Below are positions 38,059 through 49,459 of a stretch of 64,000 nucleotides of DNA, in pieces. The first letter of the stretch is position 1. The number at the start of each line of letters is the position of its first letter. The notes beneath the pieces were generated by a model, which was not told the DNA's origin, did not search any database, and saw nothing but the letters and a program-made list of their open reading frames with translations. Origin of the DNA: Amorphophallus konjac (taxonomy: Eukaryota > Streptophyta > Magnoliopsida > Alismatales > Araceae). The translations under genes were made by a program, and so were the position numbers. The stretch covers positions 295,170,642-295,234,641 of the forward strand of contig CM040123.1 of NCBI GenBank assembly GCA_022559845.1, in the 5' to 3' direction.

Positions 38059-38784
38059 TGGAGAGGGGGAAATCAACCATCCGAGAGCACAACCTAACTA
38101 GGTCTAATTCGACCAAACCAGGCCCAACTCCCCAAAGTGACAGGTCCATTTTGGGCCCACTTACTTCAAGCCCAAAAACCCACTCGGAGCAGCACTTCCT
38201 AGGCTGCCCCTCAGGTCAGGAAGTCCGAGCGACAGAAGGGTCGAGAGATCCCCTGAGGGGACCCGATATGGCCTACCCGAGCTATACACTCATCGCTCAG
38301 GACAAAATCCCAAGCGAACACCTCTGGCTCGGACTGACTATCGGAAGCTCATCCCAGTGTCCGTTACGCATCTAGCAGGAGCAGGGAACTCCAAGGGATA
38401 GGGGAGGGCAAAAGTCCTTACGCCATAATGAGCCCACTAGAACGACGTAACCCCCCGAAACCCCCTCAGCTCCCTGGCCTATTACGTTAAACGGATTGCT
38501 ATATAAACTCCAGGGAGACCCCCTGAGAAGGTAAGGCAATGGTCCTGAGAGAAAACCACCACACTTTTTGGTGGAGAATAATCTCGCGCCCCCTCTCTCC
38601 TACCCTCTCTCTTCACCTTCATGCTCTATCGCACTTGCTGACTTAAGCATCAGAGGTTTTTCCCCAGGGAATCCTCCCTGGGCACCTCTTACCCATTTCC
38701 TGCCTTGCAGTTCATACATACGTGGTGACCGTGATCAAAAGATTCCTCCCGGATCTCACGGCTCAAGATCAGCGCGAGATTACA
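38059..38784 (+). repeat. E1 3' LTR, about 726 bp
   Basis: The right end, TTACA at 38784, is fixed by homology to 1-164 and by the change to foreign integrase sequence just after. The left end (TGGAGAGG) is inferred from the purine tract. TATATAAA lies at 38500-38507, 285 bp before the LTR end. Confidence 0.8.
38500..38507 (+). promoter_or_regulatory. TATA box, E1 3' LTR
   Basis: TATATAAA in the context GGATTGC..CTCCAGGG, at a place typical for a short LTR. Confidence 0.55.
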
Positions 38785-38930
38785 CCTCTTCAGTATGTTT
38801 CTGATGCATCTCATGTATTAGATGATTCAATGTGGCCTGAGGTGACAGCAGATCTATCCATGCCAGAGTATCCGATACAGATTGACGATCGTCGTGAACA
38901 ACGACTGTGGAATAAGGTAATCCCTCTGGT

Positions 38931-38947
38931 AAAGGTAGTTTGGCAAC
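38931..38947. repeat. Left 17-bp target-site duplication of LINE E5
   Basis: AAAGGTAGTTTGGCAAC is repeated exactly at 40157-40173. The length and the A-rich tail before the second copy are marks of target-primed reverse transcription. Confidence 0.93.
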
Positions 38948-40156
38948 CTCTGAACTTTGGAGATGATTCATCGTGCAGTGCCGGTGGACAGCAGAATCAT
39001 GGAATGTGGCATACTACTAGCCTCGAAATGTAGCTGTTGCAGTACGCCTCAACTTGAAGACCTAAACCATCTCTTTCTAACGGTGAGGCAGCCTCTGAAT
39101 GTTGGAGATGGGCCACCCCTCTTATCAGCAAAAGGGCGAATATGAGTAACCAAATTACAGTTCGTATATGGAGCATCCTTAACTGCAGTATCCTCAACTC
39201 AACTTTTAGTTTTTATTGTCTCTATGCAACCATCCTTCTCATGTGGGAGATCTGGAAACTGAGATGCTCGCGCCGATTTGAAGGAAAGCATTGCTATATC
39301 AACCAGATCAAAAAATCTATCTTAGTCTCCATTAATCATGCTTTGGATAAACTGGACTTTCACCTCCCACTCTCCTCTGAACAAGCCGAATGCTTGAGCT
39401 CTTATAACCTCAGACCCAGAATCAAACTAGAAGCTCCCATCCTTGTCAAATGCTGGCTGTCTCCTACACACTTTACGCTTCATGTTGATGGCGCCTCGAA
39501 GGGCAACCCTTGCACCTGTGGCGGTGGGGGCTGCATCCGGGACTCGCAAGGAAATCTACACATTGCTTTGGCTTTCCATTATGGCAAAGGATTGAGCATT
39601 CTCGCAGAAGTAAGAGCTTTACATGACGGCTTGGCCCTAGCAGTAAGCGGGAATTTTACTTTGGAGGCCCTTTTTTCTGATAGTTACATTCTGGTTAATG
39701 CTATTAGCGGAGGTGACTATCCCAGCTGGGTTACTATCCCATGGTGGCCACAGATCTTGCGGATGATCCGCCTTCTTAAATGTCATGTAAGACATACTTA
39801 TAGAGAAGGCAACCAAGTGGCAGATGCTTTAGCAAATCATGCATGCTCGCTCCGATAGACCAAGGTGTTTGTTGATCACAAGGAATTATCGGTTAAAGCT
39901 AGAGGGGGTTTGCTTATGGACAAGCCTGGGATTCCTGCCATTAGATGTCAATTTCCTCTCCAAATGTAATTTCGCCTGGCTCACTTTGCTTTGTACCCCA
40001 GGGGTATGCCCCACAGTTTCTATTATGTTGCTTCTTAATAAAATATAGGCCAAGGTATATGGAATGGGGGAGTGTTCATTAATCCCTTCTGGGGATAGGT
40101 GCACTCATCCTTAACATATACCCTAGGCTCATTTATTAAAAACAAAAAAATAAAAA
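38948..40156 (+). mobile_element. E5: 5'-truncated LINE (L1-like), about 1.2 kb
   Basis: It carries the C-terminal third of a plant L1-type second reading frame, a 3' untranslated part of about 300 bp and an A-rich tail (AAAACAAAAAAATAAAAA). It is flanked by a perfect 17-bp duplication. The truncated 5' end starts in the zinc-binding domain, so endonuclease and reverse transcriptase are missing. Confidence 0.93.
38957..39858 (+). pseudogene. LINE second reading frame C-terminus: zinc-binding domain and RNase H
   Basis: The first part (38980-39085) has VPVDSRIMECGI and CSCCSTPQLEDLNHLF, the C-x2-C..H pattern of the zinc-binding domain that follows LINE reverse transcriptase. A one-base frame change near 39090 leads into the frame 39142-39858. 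That ends in an RNase H domain: LHVDGASKGNPCTCGGGG, LAEVRALHDGL, FSDSYILVNAI and NQVADALANHA, keeping D, E, D and D. It would degrade the RNA strand during copying. It could be mistaken for a host 'RNase H protein', but the flanks show a LINE. Confidence 0.88.
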
Positions 40157-40173
40157 AAAGGTAGTTTGGCAAC
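40157..40173. repeat. Right 17-bp target-site duplication of LINE E5
   Basis: Identical to 38931-38947; E4 integrase continues in frame after it. Confidence 0.93.
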
Positions 40174-40310
40174 GTCACTCGGGTAATGATGCTACTTGGG
40201 AACGTGAGGATGACATGTGCCAACAGTTTCCCTTTTTATTTGAGTAAGGTATATCTTCTTTCAGTTCTCTCCTTGTGCTTCCTTTTAAATTTCGAGGATG
40301 AAATTTCTAT

Positions 40311-40324
40311 TAGGAGGGAGGGAC
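40311..40324 (+). other. E4 polypurine tract
   Basis: TAGGAGGGAGGGAC directly precedes the LTR start TGTAAGACCC. Confidence 0.8.
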
Positions 40325-42596
40325 TGTAAGACCCGGTAGTTAACGAACCCTTATCGGTATTGAAATATGAAAAGATTCATGAGTTTAGATTAGTTTAATG
40401 GGCTTGCCTGTTTTTATAAACTTTTAGAAGCTAGATAGGGCATATATGCAATTTTGCTTATTTGGATGCCTTATTGCAATTAAAGGATTTAAAACAAAAA
40501 ATATATAATCAAATGTGTTTTTTTATGTTTCACGTAAGGAGGTTCTCTCTCCCCTCTCACTCTCTTTTCTCTCCTATGAACGCCCTCCCCCTTCCTTCTT
40601 GCCTCCGGTGCTTTGATCACCCCGTAGTTTTACAGGAATTGTAGGAGGCGACCTTGTCGAGCCTAGGGCGTAGGTGGAGTGGCGGTGTCGCCGTGGAGGC
40701 GAGCCGTGGAGTGTTGAGGCGAGGAATCCCAAGGGTGGAGCGCTGTTCCTTCGTGAAGAACGGCAAGGAATCAGCGTTTTCTTCTTAAACCAAGTAGGGG
40801 ATGGATTCCTCTACGCCTTAGGATTGTTTTCACCCCACTTGCATGCCCATTGTCTTATGTTTTCTTATAGTTTGAGTGAAAATTCATGAACATAGTCATT
40901 TATGTTTTAATCCATGAAAATCATTCCATGGCCATTGTTCTTATGTTTTTGGATGTAGAAATGTTGTGGAATGGACGTGGGAAGGTAGGGAACAGGTTTA
41001 AACGTGTTTTCCAATCGATTTGAATCGATTGGGAGGGAACTCAAATGAGTTTCCCACGTTTCGGGTCCTCTAGACGGCAAGCGGTCGTTCCAGGGACCGT
41101 TTGATTTATTGAGTAAGGCGGTGGACCTTAGCGGTCTCGACCCAGACCATTTATGGTTAATGGCGGTCCTTCGTCAGACCGTTTGTTGACCAAGGCGGCC
41201 TAGCGACCAACCGCTAGGATCCTTCATCCCTATTGAGGCGGTGAAAGTGTGGCGTCTTAAGACCAGACCATTTTCATCATTAGGCGGTCAGTCGTGCGAC
41301 CGTTTCTTGATCAGGCGGCCCATCCTTGACCGTTTTCCAATCTGTTCTATATATATAATGAAGTGATCATGGCTAAGCGGCCATGGTTAAGACCGCTTAG
41401 GTCAGTGAAGCGGCCAATAGTTAGATAGCTTACCTGACCCTTCCGGCCCTTAATTAGACCGTTTGGTCCTTGTAGTTATGAATTCAATCCTGCTTATTTA
41501 TTTATGCTTTTAATATTGCATCTTCGCCATGTTTCAGCAGTTTCATGAACTGTGGCACTGTCTTATATCCTAATAGAATTATTTTCTCTTTCCTTGTGAT
41601 GGAACAACTAGTCGTAGCCCGACGACCTTTTGTGTTGGCCCACTTGGGAGAGGTGGTGGGGTAGTCTCAGTGTACGAATTTTAAGCTGGTTTCCATGGGC
41701 CCCCTTGCTTGTCAGTAGAGTCCTGCTGGGGGGGGGGAAACTAGCTAGAGGCCTGACTCAAGGCATTGAGCCTGTGTGTGCACACGTGGTCAAGGGCGTG
41801 GACTGACACTGACGAGTGTGACCCTGACTAGTTCTTGACCTTGGTTACTATTACATGTCTCACTTGCCACGTTGTAGGCTAGTAGAGATACTTGAGACGC
41901 AGTGTAAGTCATTAGTGGACGCGTCTGGTCTTCTTTCTTGTGGTCCTCTCTTTCTCCTGTCACTTGGAAATGATGGAAATGTTGAATTTTAATTCTATTG
42001 GTCAATTATGACTCTCGTATTTAATTGTTCATTCGAATTAGCATGAGGTTAAATGGCGTTTATATTTAGCTGTAGTTAATTGTTCTTGCACTTATACAGA
42101 TTTTTTTTTTGCTATTTTCTTATGCCATTGAATTATTAACTGCTTTTATAAGTTTAGCTGCGAGGTAGGGATCTGCGTGAACCCTACTGAGTCTATGATA
42201 TGAGACTCACCCTTCCTTTCCAGGTGAGACGCAACTACAGTCCGCGGGTTTGCCACGTGCTTTTGACCGCAGGTCGTAGGTGCTAGCAGTGGTCGGTCTG
42301 TCTATCTTTCTTTCCCTTTTGATCGGGGTATGCCGTGTGTAGTTATTTATTTTGACTTATGTACAGTGTTGGGACTTGTAATAGTTGGATCTGGACTATT
42401 ATATAAATATATCACTATGATATTATCAATTGCTTCCTCTTAAAATTATTATTTTATAATGCACAAGCAATTCCAGTTCATTATGCACCTCCTCAACCAT
42501 TCCTCCAAACCCTTACAGGGCCTCATCAGCCTCTTGGGTGGCGTCTCCGAATTCTTGGTATGGGTTTACCGGTATCCGGATCTCCAGGTCGCTACA
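40325..42596 (+). repeat. E4 3' LTR, 2272 bp
   Basis: TGTAAGACCCGG to GGTCGCTACA. It matches, in reverse, the LTR of E6 at 45596-47840, with many substitutions. TATATATATAA lies at 41348-41358. A dense set of GGTC..GACC palindromes spans 41085-41470. Its last 703 bp belong to the triplicated segment. Confidence 0.88.
41348..41358 (+). promoter_or_regulatory. TATA box, E4 LTR
   Basis: TATATATATAA sits inside the palindrome cluster. A TATATAT occupies the matching place in E6 at 46812-46818 on the other strand. Confidence 0.5.
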
Positions 42597-43042
42597 GGCT
42601 ACCTCAGTTCTGGCTTCAATCCACGCAAAAATTGCTCTGTCTTCAGCCCTTCATCAGCTAGAATGTGAGGAGCATATCGACCCAATTCCATAAATTTGTT
42701 CCGATATTACAAGACTGACATATCTCCCTGGGCTAACTCAATAAACTGGTGCATTTTGTCCATTCTAAGATAAGCTGGACTATATGTATGCTCGAATGAA
42801 GTCACATACTCCTTCCATGTAATCAGTTGAAGAGGACGAGACTTGAGAGTCACCTCCCACTCCCTGGTCCACCATGCGAGCGCTGCCCCCTGCAACTGAA
42901 ATGTCGCCAACATTACCTTCTTATCTTTGGTGCATTCCATAGAATGGAACACACATTCAGTAGCATCCAGCCAAACCCTAGCTGCATCTGGATCAGCTTG
43001 TCCTTCATATGTTGAGACGCAGTATAAGTCATTAGTGGACAC
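42597..43042 (-). pseudogene. E6 gag fragment, array unit 1 (chimeric start)
   Basis: The Gag core is readable as TYEGQADPDAARVWLDATE, FQLQGAALAWWTREWE and TWKEYVTSFEHTYSP, then AQGDMSVL before a stop. The open frame begins at 43042 inside the next unit's LTR part (MSTNDLYCVS), so the array has made a chimeric LTR-gag frame. No function is implied. Confidence 0.75.
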
Positions 43043-43716
43043 GTCTGGTCTTCTTTCTGGTGGTCCTCTCTTTCTCTTGTCACTTGGAAATGATGGAAAT
43101 ATTGAATTTTAATTCTATTGGTCGATTATGACTCTCGTATTTAATTGTTCATTCGAATTAGCATGAGATTAAATGGCGTTTATATTTAGATGTAGTTAAT
43201 TGTTCTTGCACTTATACAACTTTATTTTATTGCTATTTTCTTATGCCATTGCATTATTAACTACTTTTATAAGTTTAGCTGCGAGGTAGGGATCTGCGTG
43301 AACCCTACTGAGTCTATGATGTGAGACTCACCCTTCCTTTCCAGGTGAGACGCAGCTACAGTCCACGGGTTTGCCACGTGCTTTTGACGGCAGGTCGTAG
43401 GTACTAGTAGTGGTCGGTCTGTCTGTCTTTCTTTCCCTTTTGACCGGGTATGCCATGTGTAGTTATTTATTTTGACTTTTGTACAGTGTTGGCACTTGTA
43501 ATAGTTGGATCTGGACTATTATATAAATATATCACTCTGATATTATCAATTGCTTCCTTTTAAAATCATTATTTTATAATGCACACGCAATTCCAGTTCA
43601 TTATGCACCTCCTCAACCATTCCTCCCAACCCTTACGGGGCCTCATCAGCCTCTTGGGTGGCATCTCCGAATTCTTGGTATGGGTTTACCGGTATCCGGA
43701 TCTCTGGGTCGCTACA

Positions 43717-44133
43717 GGCTACCTCAGTTCTGGCTTCAATCCACGCAAAAATTGCTCAGTCTTCAGCCCTTCATCAGCTAGAATGTGAGGAGCGTATCGA
43801 CCCAATTTCATAAATTTGTTCCGATATTACAAGACTGACATATCTCCCTGGGCTAACTCAATAAACTGGTGCATTTTGTCCATTCTAAGATAAGCTGGAC
43901 TATATGTATACTCGAATGAAGTCACAAACTCCTTCCATGTAATCAGTTGAAGAGGACGAGACTTGAGAGTCACCTCCCACTCCCTGGTCCACCACGCGAA
44001 TGCTGCCCCCTGCAACTGAAATGTCGCCAACATTACCTTCTCATCTTTGGTGCATTCCATAGAATGGAACACACATTCAGTAGCATCCAGCCAAACCCTA
44101 GCTGCATCTGGATCAGCTTGTCCTTCATATGTT
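43717..44133 (-). pseudogene. E6 gag fragment, array unit 2
   Basis: Same Gag core as units 1 and 3, with FQLQGAAFAWWTREWE and TWKEFVTSFEYTYSP. It is an isolated fragment between LTR pieces. Confidence 0.75.
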
Positions 44134-44836
44134 AAGACACAGTATAAGTCATTAGTGGACGCGTCTGGTCTTCTTTCTGGTAGTCCTCTCTTTCTCCTGT
44201 CACTTGGAAATGATGGAAATGTTGAATTTTAATTCTATTGGTCGATTATGACTCTCGTATTTAATTGTTCACTCAAATTAGCATGAGATTAAATGGCATT
44301 TATATTTAGCTGTAGTTAATTGTTCTTGCACTTATACAGCTTTATTTTATTGCTATTTTCTAATGCCATTGCATTATTAACTGCTTTTATAAGTTTAGCT
44401 GCGAGGTAGGGATCTACGTGATCCCTACTGAGTCTATGATGTGAGACTCACCCTTCCTTTCCAGGTGAGACGCAGCTGCAGTCTGCGGGTTTGCCACGTG
44501 CTTTTGACGGCAGGTCGTAGGTACTAGTAGTGGTCGGTCTGTCTATCTTTCTTTCCCTTTTGACCGGGTATGCCATGTGTAGTTATTTATTTTGACTTCT
44601 GTACAGTGTTGGCACTTGTAATAGTTGGATCTGGACTATTATATAAATATATCACTCTGATATTGTCAATTGCTTCCTTTTAAAATCATTATTTTATAAT
44701 GCACACGCAATTCCAGTTCATTATGCACCTCCTCAACCATTCCTCCCAACCCTTACGGGGCCTCATCAGCCTCTTGGGTGGCGTCTCCGAATTCTTGGTA
44801 TGGGTTTACCGGTATCTGGATCTCCGGGTCGCTACA

Positions 44837-45443
44837 GGCTACCTCTGTTCTGGCTTCAATCCACGCAAAAATTGCTCAATCTTCAGCCCTTCATCAGCTA
44901 GAATGTGAGGAGCGTATTGACCCAATTCCATAAATTTGTTCCGATATTACAAGACTGACATATCTCCCTGGGCTAACTCAATAAACTGGTGCATTTTGTC
45001 CATTCTAAGACAAGCTGGACTATATGTATGCTCGAATGAAGTCACAAACTCCTTCCATGTAATCAGTTGAAGAGGACGAGACTTGAGAGTCACCTCCCAC
45101 TCTCTGGTCCACCACGCGAGTACTGCCCCCTGCAACTGAAATGTCGCCAACATTACCTTCTCATCTTCGGTGCATTCCATAGAATGGAACACACATTCAG
45201 TAGCATCCAGCCAAACCCTAGCTACATCTGGATCAGCTTGTCCTTCATATGTTGGTGGTGGAATAAAAGAAATTCCTTCAGAACTCGACCACGACCTCTT
45301 TGAGGAGCTAAATTGTCACCAGCATTAAGATCAGCACGGGCTTGCCCTTGAATATAAGCTGGAGGAATAGTAGAACCACTTTCTTCTCCTGGAACATCTC
45401 GGGGCACATTGGCTTGCACTTGAAATCTTCGTCAAGGCTCCAT
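44837..45443 (-). pseudogene. E6 gag N-terminus and core (array unit 3 and beyond)
   Basis: ATG at 45443 starts MEP, followed at once by TGA, then RRFQVQANVPRDV and a spacer. A frame change near 45280 leads into IPPPTYEGQADPDVARVW, FQLQGAVLAWWTREWE and TWKEFVTSFEHTYSP, ending at the LTR junction 44837. It is the Retrotrans_gag domain of Tekay-type elements. It is the only gag copy still joined to its own leader and primer site. Confidence 0.8.
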
Positions 45444-45581
45444 TATTCTAAGCTTAAACAAACATGCAGAACCAAAAAGCATAAGTAATTGCAGGAAAAC
45501 ATCCTAAGCCAACAATCGTGGTACACATGGACTTGTTCTGGACTATTGCAATTTCAATTCCTTGTAGAACACCCCAATCAC

Positions 45582-45593
45582 GCTCTGATACCA
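45582..45593 (-). other. E6 primer-binding site (initiator tRNA-Met)
   Basis: Read on the minus strand it is TGGTATCAGAGC, two bases after the LTR end. Confidence 0.9.
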
Positions 45594-45595
45594 AC

Positions 45596-47840
45596 TGTAA
45601 CGGCCCGGAGATCCGGGTACCGATAAACTGATACCAAGAACTCGGAGATGCCACCCAAAAGGCTGATGAGGGCCCGTAAGAGTTGGGAGGATTGTTTGAG
45701 GACGTGCATAATGAACTGGAATTACACGCGCATTTTTAAGATAATAATTTTAAATGGAAGCAATTTACAACATCAGAGTGATATATTCATATAATAGTAC
45801 AGGTCCATCCATTACAAGTCCAAACACTATACAGGAGTCAAAAGGAGACAACTACACGGGGCATACCCCAGTCAATACAAAGGAGAGACCAATGTTGGCA
45901 CCTAAGACTGCCTGTCAAAAGCACAAGAATCACCCGCGGACTGCTGCTGCGTCTCACCTGGAAAGGAAGGGTGAGTCTCACATCATAGACTCAGTAGGGT
46001 TCACGCATATCCCTACCTCACAGCAAACTTATAAAAGCAGTTAATAATGTAATGGCATAGGAAAACAACAGTAAAATAAAACTGTATAAGTACAAGAACA
46101 ATTAGCTACAGCTAAATATAAATGCCATTTAATCTCATGCTAATTCAAATGAACAAATAAATACGAGAGTCATAATCTACCAATAGAATTAAAATTCAAC
46201 ATTTCCAAGTGACAGGAGATAGAAAGGGACCACCAGAAAAAAGACTAGACGCGTCCACTGACGACTTATAATGTGTCTTGGGTATCTCCACTAGCCTGGA
46301 ACGTGGCAAGTGAGACACGTAACAATAACCAAAGTTAAGAACTAGTTAGGGTCACACTCGTCAGTGTTAGTTCACGCCCCTGACCACGTGTGCACACACA
46401 AGCTCAATGCCTTGAGCCAGGCCTCTAACTAGTCCCCCCCCCCTAGTAGGACGACGGTCAAGCAAGGGGGCCCACAGAAACCAGCTTAAAAAACGTACAC
46501 CGGGACTACCCCGCCACCTCTCCCAGGTGGGCCGATACTAAAGGTCGTCGAGCTACGACTAGTGGTTCCATCACAAGGAAAGACAAAATAACTCTACTGG
46601 GATATAAGAAAGTGCCACAGTTCCTAGAAATACTTAAACATGGTGGGGATGCAATATTAAAAGCACAATTAAATAAGTAGGATTGAATTTATAAACTGTA
46701 GGGATCAAACGGTCTAGTCAGGGCCGCAAGGCTCACGTAAGCGGTTGAACGATTGGCCGCCTCACTAACCCAGGCGGTCTCACCATGACTGCTTAGCCAC
46801 GGTTACTTCACTATATATGTAACAGAATAGAAAACGGCCTTGGACAGGGCCGCCTGATCAAGAAACGGTCGCGCGACTGACCGCCTAGTGATGAAAATAG
46901 TCTGGTCTAGGCCGCTACGCTTACACCGCCTCAATCGGGATGAAGGAGCTTAGCGGTTGGTTGTTGGGCCGCTAAGGTCGACAGACGGTCAGACGAAGGA
47001 CCGCCATTAACAAGAAACGGTCAGGCCGAGACCGCTAAGGTCCACCGCCTTATACAACTAATAAAACGGTCCCTGGAAGGATCGCTTGCCTTCCAGAGAA
47101 CCCGAAACGTGGGGAATGCAAATGAAACCCCTCCCAATCGATTACAATCGATGGGATTACAACTTGAAACCTGTTTCCTGCCATCACACATCCATTCCAT
47201 AGCATCTTTACATCCAAAAACACAAAGACAATGGCCATGGACTGATTTTCATGGATTAAAACATAAATAACTATGTTCATGCATTTTTCACTCAAACCAT
47301 GGGAAAACATAAAGCAATGGGCATACAATTAGAAGTAAAGCATCCTAAGAGGAAGGGTAATCCATCCCCCTACTTATTTTACCGATTGTTACGCCGTTCT
47401 TCACGAAGGAACTGCGCCCTACTCCCGGGGTTTTCCACCTCTACGCTCCACGGTCGCCTCCATGACGACGACACCACGCCACCTATGCCTTGGGCTCGCC
47501 AAGGCCACCTCCTGTTGATCCTGCAAAGCTCCGCGGTGAGCACACCAACAGGAGAGCAAGAGAGGGGGTGGGACGTGCGTAGGAGAGAGGGAGAGAGAAA
47601 ATTCTATCCAAAAACAACTAAAATGATTTTTGTTGTCATTTTTTTTGATAAACAATTAATTATTGCAAAAAGGCATTAAAAGAAGTAAAATTGCATATAT
47701 GCCCTATCTAGCTTCTAAAAGCTTATAAAAATGGGTAAACCCACTAAACTAGGCCCATTAAGCCCATTAAAATAGCCTTAACACATGAATCTTTTCATAA
47801 TTCGATACCGATAAGAATCTGTTAACTATCGGATCTTACA
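45596..47840 (-). repeat. E6 5' LTR, 2245 bp
   Basis: On the minus strand TGTAAGATCC to CCGTTACA. It pairs in reverse with 40325-42596. The palindrome cluster is at 46690-47060. In the first 55 bp it differs from the E4 LTR at about seven places, so the two elements are not one recent copy. Confidence 0.88.
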
Positions 47841-48123
47841 CGTGTTCACTAGGTCAGTGTAGGTCTTCACTAGATCAATGCTAAGTGTTTACCCTTGTCA
47901 CACTAAGTCTGTGCACGTTAGTGCATCATGTTCAAGGTCGATGCACATCATGCATTCTCCATTGAAATAGGTCGAAGCACATTCTTGAAGGTCTACTAGT
48001 GGTGGTCCAAGACTTAGAATGTAATTAGATTAATTGCATGAATGACTCTATCATGGCATCTCAGTCAAAGCATATTTGATTATCTGTTAATCATGTTTCT
48101 CTCTGACACTAATTTCACTAGAT
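47841..48123 (+). repeat. E7 LTR fragment
   Basis: It matches 50542-50826, including the ends GTGTTCACTAGG and TCTCTCTGACACTAAT, and diverges abruptly after 48123. Confidence 0.88.
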
Positions 48124-49191
48124 TGCTCGTAAGATTTGATAGAAAAAAATTATCTGCTTGATTAAATGAAAAATATAAAAATGAATGCAAAGGATAAATT
48201 GCTATAACCCTGGACAAAATCACTTGGTTTCATGACTGTTTAATCTTAATACTTATGGTTGTAATTCCTAAAGAAGTCATTGAAATTGATTGAGTAAGAT
48301 GAAGGGAGATTAATCAAGATGTTAATATGAGGATTTGGTTCATTCTTATTAAATCTTGATTTCAGATATGAGTACAGAACTTTTTTGTCAAACCATGTAT
48401 ACATCATCTTTAAACTATGTAGTTCAATAAAGTTCATTCATAAACCCTTATAATGGGAGATTTTGAAAAATTCTTACATTTGGATTTATGAAATTGGTAT
48501 ATTCTTTGAAAATCTTGTTGAATTTCTCATGTGCTTGAAGCTTATTTGATCATCATGTGCTCAGTTTGCATTTACTGATTGATATTCAAAACTCAAATTA
48601 TGCACACTATTCTTCGTACATTCCTTATGACCTGAGCTTACTCTTGACTGCACATGTGACCTATTTCAATCTTAATGGCTGACTATCTGCTTCAATTTGA
48701 ATGTCCCTGTGGTTCACTGATCATTTATTCCATTCCACTCTATCTGCTCTGTAGAGAGCATCTGTTGATGAAGCATCTGTTCAGGGGGAGTTCAGTTGTC
48801 AATGAACCATATTGCATATTGTACATAAAGGGGGAGATCTTATCCACATCCTAATTCTTTCTTCCTTTTTGATGTTGTTAAAGGGGGAGATTTTTGTGAA
48901 TTTTTGTGAGTCATTAGTTGTCTATGTTGGTCATTCTGTCTGTTGACTGTTGGTTATCAGAATGGTGTTGGCTGTTATCAGAATGTTGTTGGCTGTTGGT
49001 TGTTCTGTCTGTTGACTGTTGGTTATCAGAATACTACTGGCTATTGGTTGTTCTGTCTGTTGACTGGTTGGTTATCAGTTTGTTGCTGCATTCTGACAGA
49101 ATTACTCATTGTTCATTGTTTATACTGACTTGATCATCATACTGAATTATTGCAATGACTCGTAATATTACCATCATCAAAAAGGGGAGAT
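48124..49191 (+). other. E7 3' internal remnant
   Basis: No protein is readable. Purine tracts of the GGGGGAGA type recur at about 48783, 48829, 48882 and 49183, the last at the LTR border. 48924-49080 holds three to four loose repeats of TGTCTGTTGACTGTTGGTTA-type units. Confidence 0.6.
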
Positions 49192-49459
49192 TGTTGTGTC
49201 CCTGTGGTTCTGAAATTTCGATGATGAAAATATTATGACTCATTATATAGCTTTGATGGATTTATTACTAATCTCATCATCTTCATATATCAGTATGAAA
49301 ATCTGTCAGAATAGCTTTTAAAATGACTCAAAGTAATGACTGTTCAAAAAGGTGATAAATTGTCAACGCTGGTGACAAGAAGGTCAACACCAGGTAGCCA
49401 GTGCATAAATCATCTATCAAGAATAGGTAATGTCAATGGACATTTTAGTCTGAAGCATA

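Larger units (their letters stand above)
38785..40247 (+). pseudogene. E4 integrase C-terminus, split by a LINE
   Basis: 38785-38947 reads YVSDASHVLDDS, then YPIQIDDRREQRLWNK and VIPLVKVVWQ. After the LINE and its 17-bp duplication it goes on in the same phase at 40174 with RHSGNDATWEREDDMC to FPFLFE and the stop TAA at 40245-40247. The DRREQ..LVKVxWxxHS..ATWE pattern is the chromodomain-like end of Tekay-type integrases. Only this tail is in the window. The frame is intact apart from the two insertions. Confidence 0.88.
38785..42596 (+). mobile_element. E4: Tekay/Del-like chromovirus, 3' end only
   Basis: What remains is the integrase C-terminus (split by the E5 LINE), a short untranslated part, polypurine tract and a complete 2272-bp 3' LTR. 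E1 interrupts the integrase at 38785, so the rest of E4 should lie left of position 1. The phrase TTTCGAGGATGAAATTTCT before the purine tract and the LTR start TGTAAGACCCGG are typical of Tekay/Del elements. The LTR directly abuts antisense gag of a relative (E6) at 42597, as if E4 had inserted there. Confidence 0.85.
41894..45253. repeat. Tandem triplication of a 1120-bp LTR/antisense-gag segment
   Basis: Three units start at 41894, 43014 and 44134, each exactly 1120 bp. Each holds the last 703 bp of the E4 LTR followed by 417 bp of E6 gag in antisense. The left edge is continuous with the E4 LTR, and the right edge is continuous with E6 gag, so the array arose across the E4/E6 junction. At the unit boundary LTR and gag share only TTG. 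Units differ by a few substitutions each. Confidence 0.93.
42597..47840 (-). mobile_element. E6: Tekay/Del-like element, inverted, 5' end only
   Basis: On the minus strand it reads 5' LTR (47840 to 45596), initiator-Met primer site (45593 to 45582), leader, and gag from ATG 45443 down to the junction with E4. Its remaining part should lie left of the window beyond E4's 5' LTR, if E4 is inserted in it. Gag sequence is present three times because of the tandem array. At 47840 it abuts the middle of a SIRE-like LTR. Confidence 0.85.

Noticed and set aside
39142..39858. A stand-alone host RNase H gene
   Set aside because: The zinc-binding domain before it, the A-rich tail after it and the 17-bp duplication show a truncated LINE.
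40325..47840. Self-integration (autointegration) of one cDNA to explain the inverted LTRs
   Set aside because: The LTR end joined to inverted gag would fit, but the two LTRs are too diverged to come from one cDNA; insertion of E4 into an older inverted relative is simpler.
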